Assembly: GCA_947441325.1 (NCBI GenBank)
Contig: CANETR010000155.1
Span: 1 to 5,924 of the forward strand
Length of the DNA stretch: 5,924 nucleotides
From: Saprospiraceae bacterium
GTDB lineage: Bacteria > Bacteroidota > Bacteroidia > Chitinophagales > Saprospiraceae
Direction: 5' to 3'
Shown here: positions 5,876 to 5,924 of the stretch, in pieces
Numbering within the stretch: position 1 is the first letter of the stretch
How the letters are laid out: each line of letters opens with the position of its first letter
Translations under genes and position numbers: made by a program
The notes under the pieces: generated by a model
The model's input: only the letters and a program-made list of their open reading frames with translations
What the model was told of the DNA's origin: nothing
Databases searched by the model: none

Positions 5876-5924
5876 ATGGCCAACAAACCGCTGCAAATAC
5901 ATAAAGAAACTCCACCGCACAAGA
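5876..5924 (+). CDS. Possible start of a further gene, cut by the right edge
   Basis: An ATG at 5876 opens a frame reading MANKPLQIHKETPPHK to the window edge, with an in-frame TGA just upstream (5867-5869). At 16 codons it is too short to identify. A second plus-strand frame (FETRLPELLWPTNRCKYIKK, from about 5850) is also open to the edge, so the frame itself is not settled. There is no promoter-like box in the 50 bases after the small-protein stop, which would fit co-transcription. Confidence 0.25.
   Translation, partial: MANKPLQIHKETPPHK

Noticed and set aside
5826..5924. Minus-strand gene ending in the right-hand tail
   Set aside because: Minus-strand frames are open from the edge for a while, but their translations look random and none has supporting signals.
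1..5924. Novel defence, mobile or biosynthetic system
   Set aside because: All sizeable genes belong to common families, and no transposase, integrase, toxin-antitoxin pair, tRNA or attachment site is visible.

Overview
The window looks like ordinary chromosomal housekeeping sequence from a member of the Bacteroidota. Three things point there: AT-rich spacers, promoter-like TAnnTTTG boxes (the Bacteroidota -7 element) just upstream of start codons, and gene families typical of the phylum (DUF4286, a flippase-like membrane protein next to panD). A Cytophagales-like lineage is plausible, but the sequence alone cannot place it more precisely.

Layout: six genes lie on the minus strand and one or two on the plus strand. 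Read in the minus direction from the right, they are: an ABC-F ATPase (5395-3461); a DUF4286 protein (3362-3060); acireductone dioxygenase, mtnD (2857-2330); aspartate 1-decarboxylase, panD (2184-1831); a flippase-like multi-pass membrane protein (1818-685), only 12 bases after panD and probably co-transcribed with it; and a TatD-family hydrolase (631 to the left edge), cut off before its C-terminus. On the plus strand, a 62-residue conserved-looking small protein (5637-5825) is transcribed divergently from the ABC-F gene. A possible next gene begins at 5876 and runs off the right edge.

The genes do not form one pathway. panD supplies beta-alanine for pantothenate and CoA. mtnD is an isolated step of methionine salvage. 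The ABC-F protein probably acts on the ribosome. TatD is a metal-dependent hydrolase.

No previously undescribed system is evident. The most unusual content is in the spacers: a threefold 15-bp tandem repeat, a related AGAC-rich element present in two spacers in opposite orientation, and an 8-bp microsatellite-like repeat against the mtnD start codon. Promoter-like boxes also settle two start-codon choices (panD and the ABC-F gene). No stretch of 300 bases lacks a gene.
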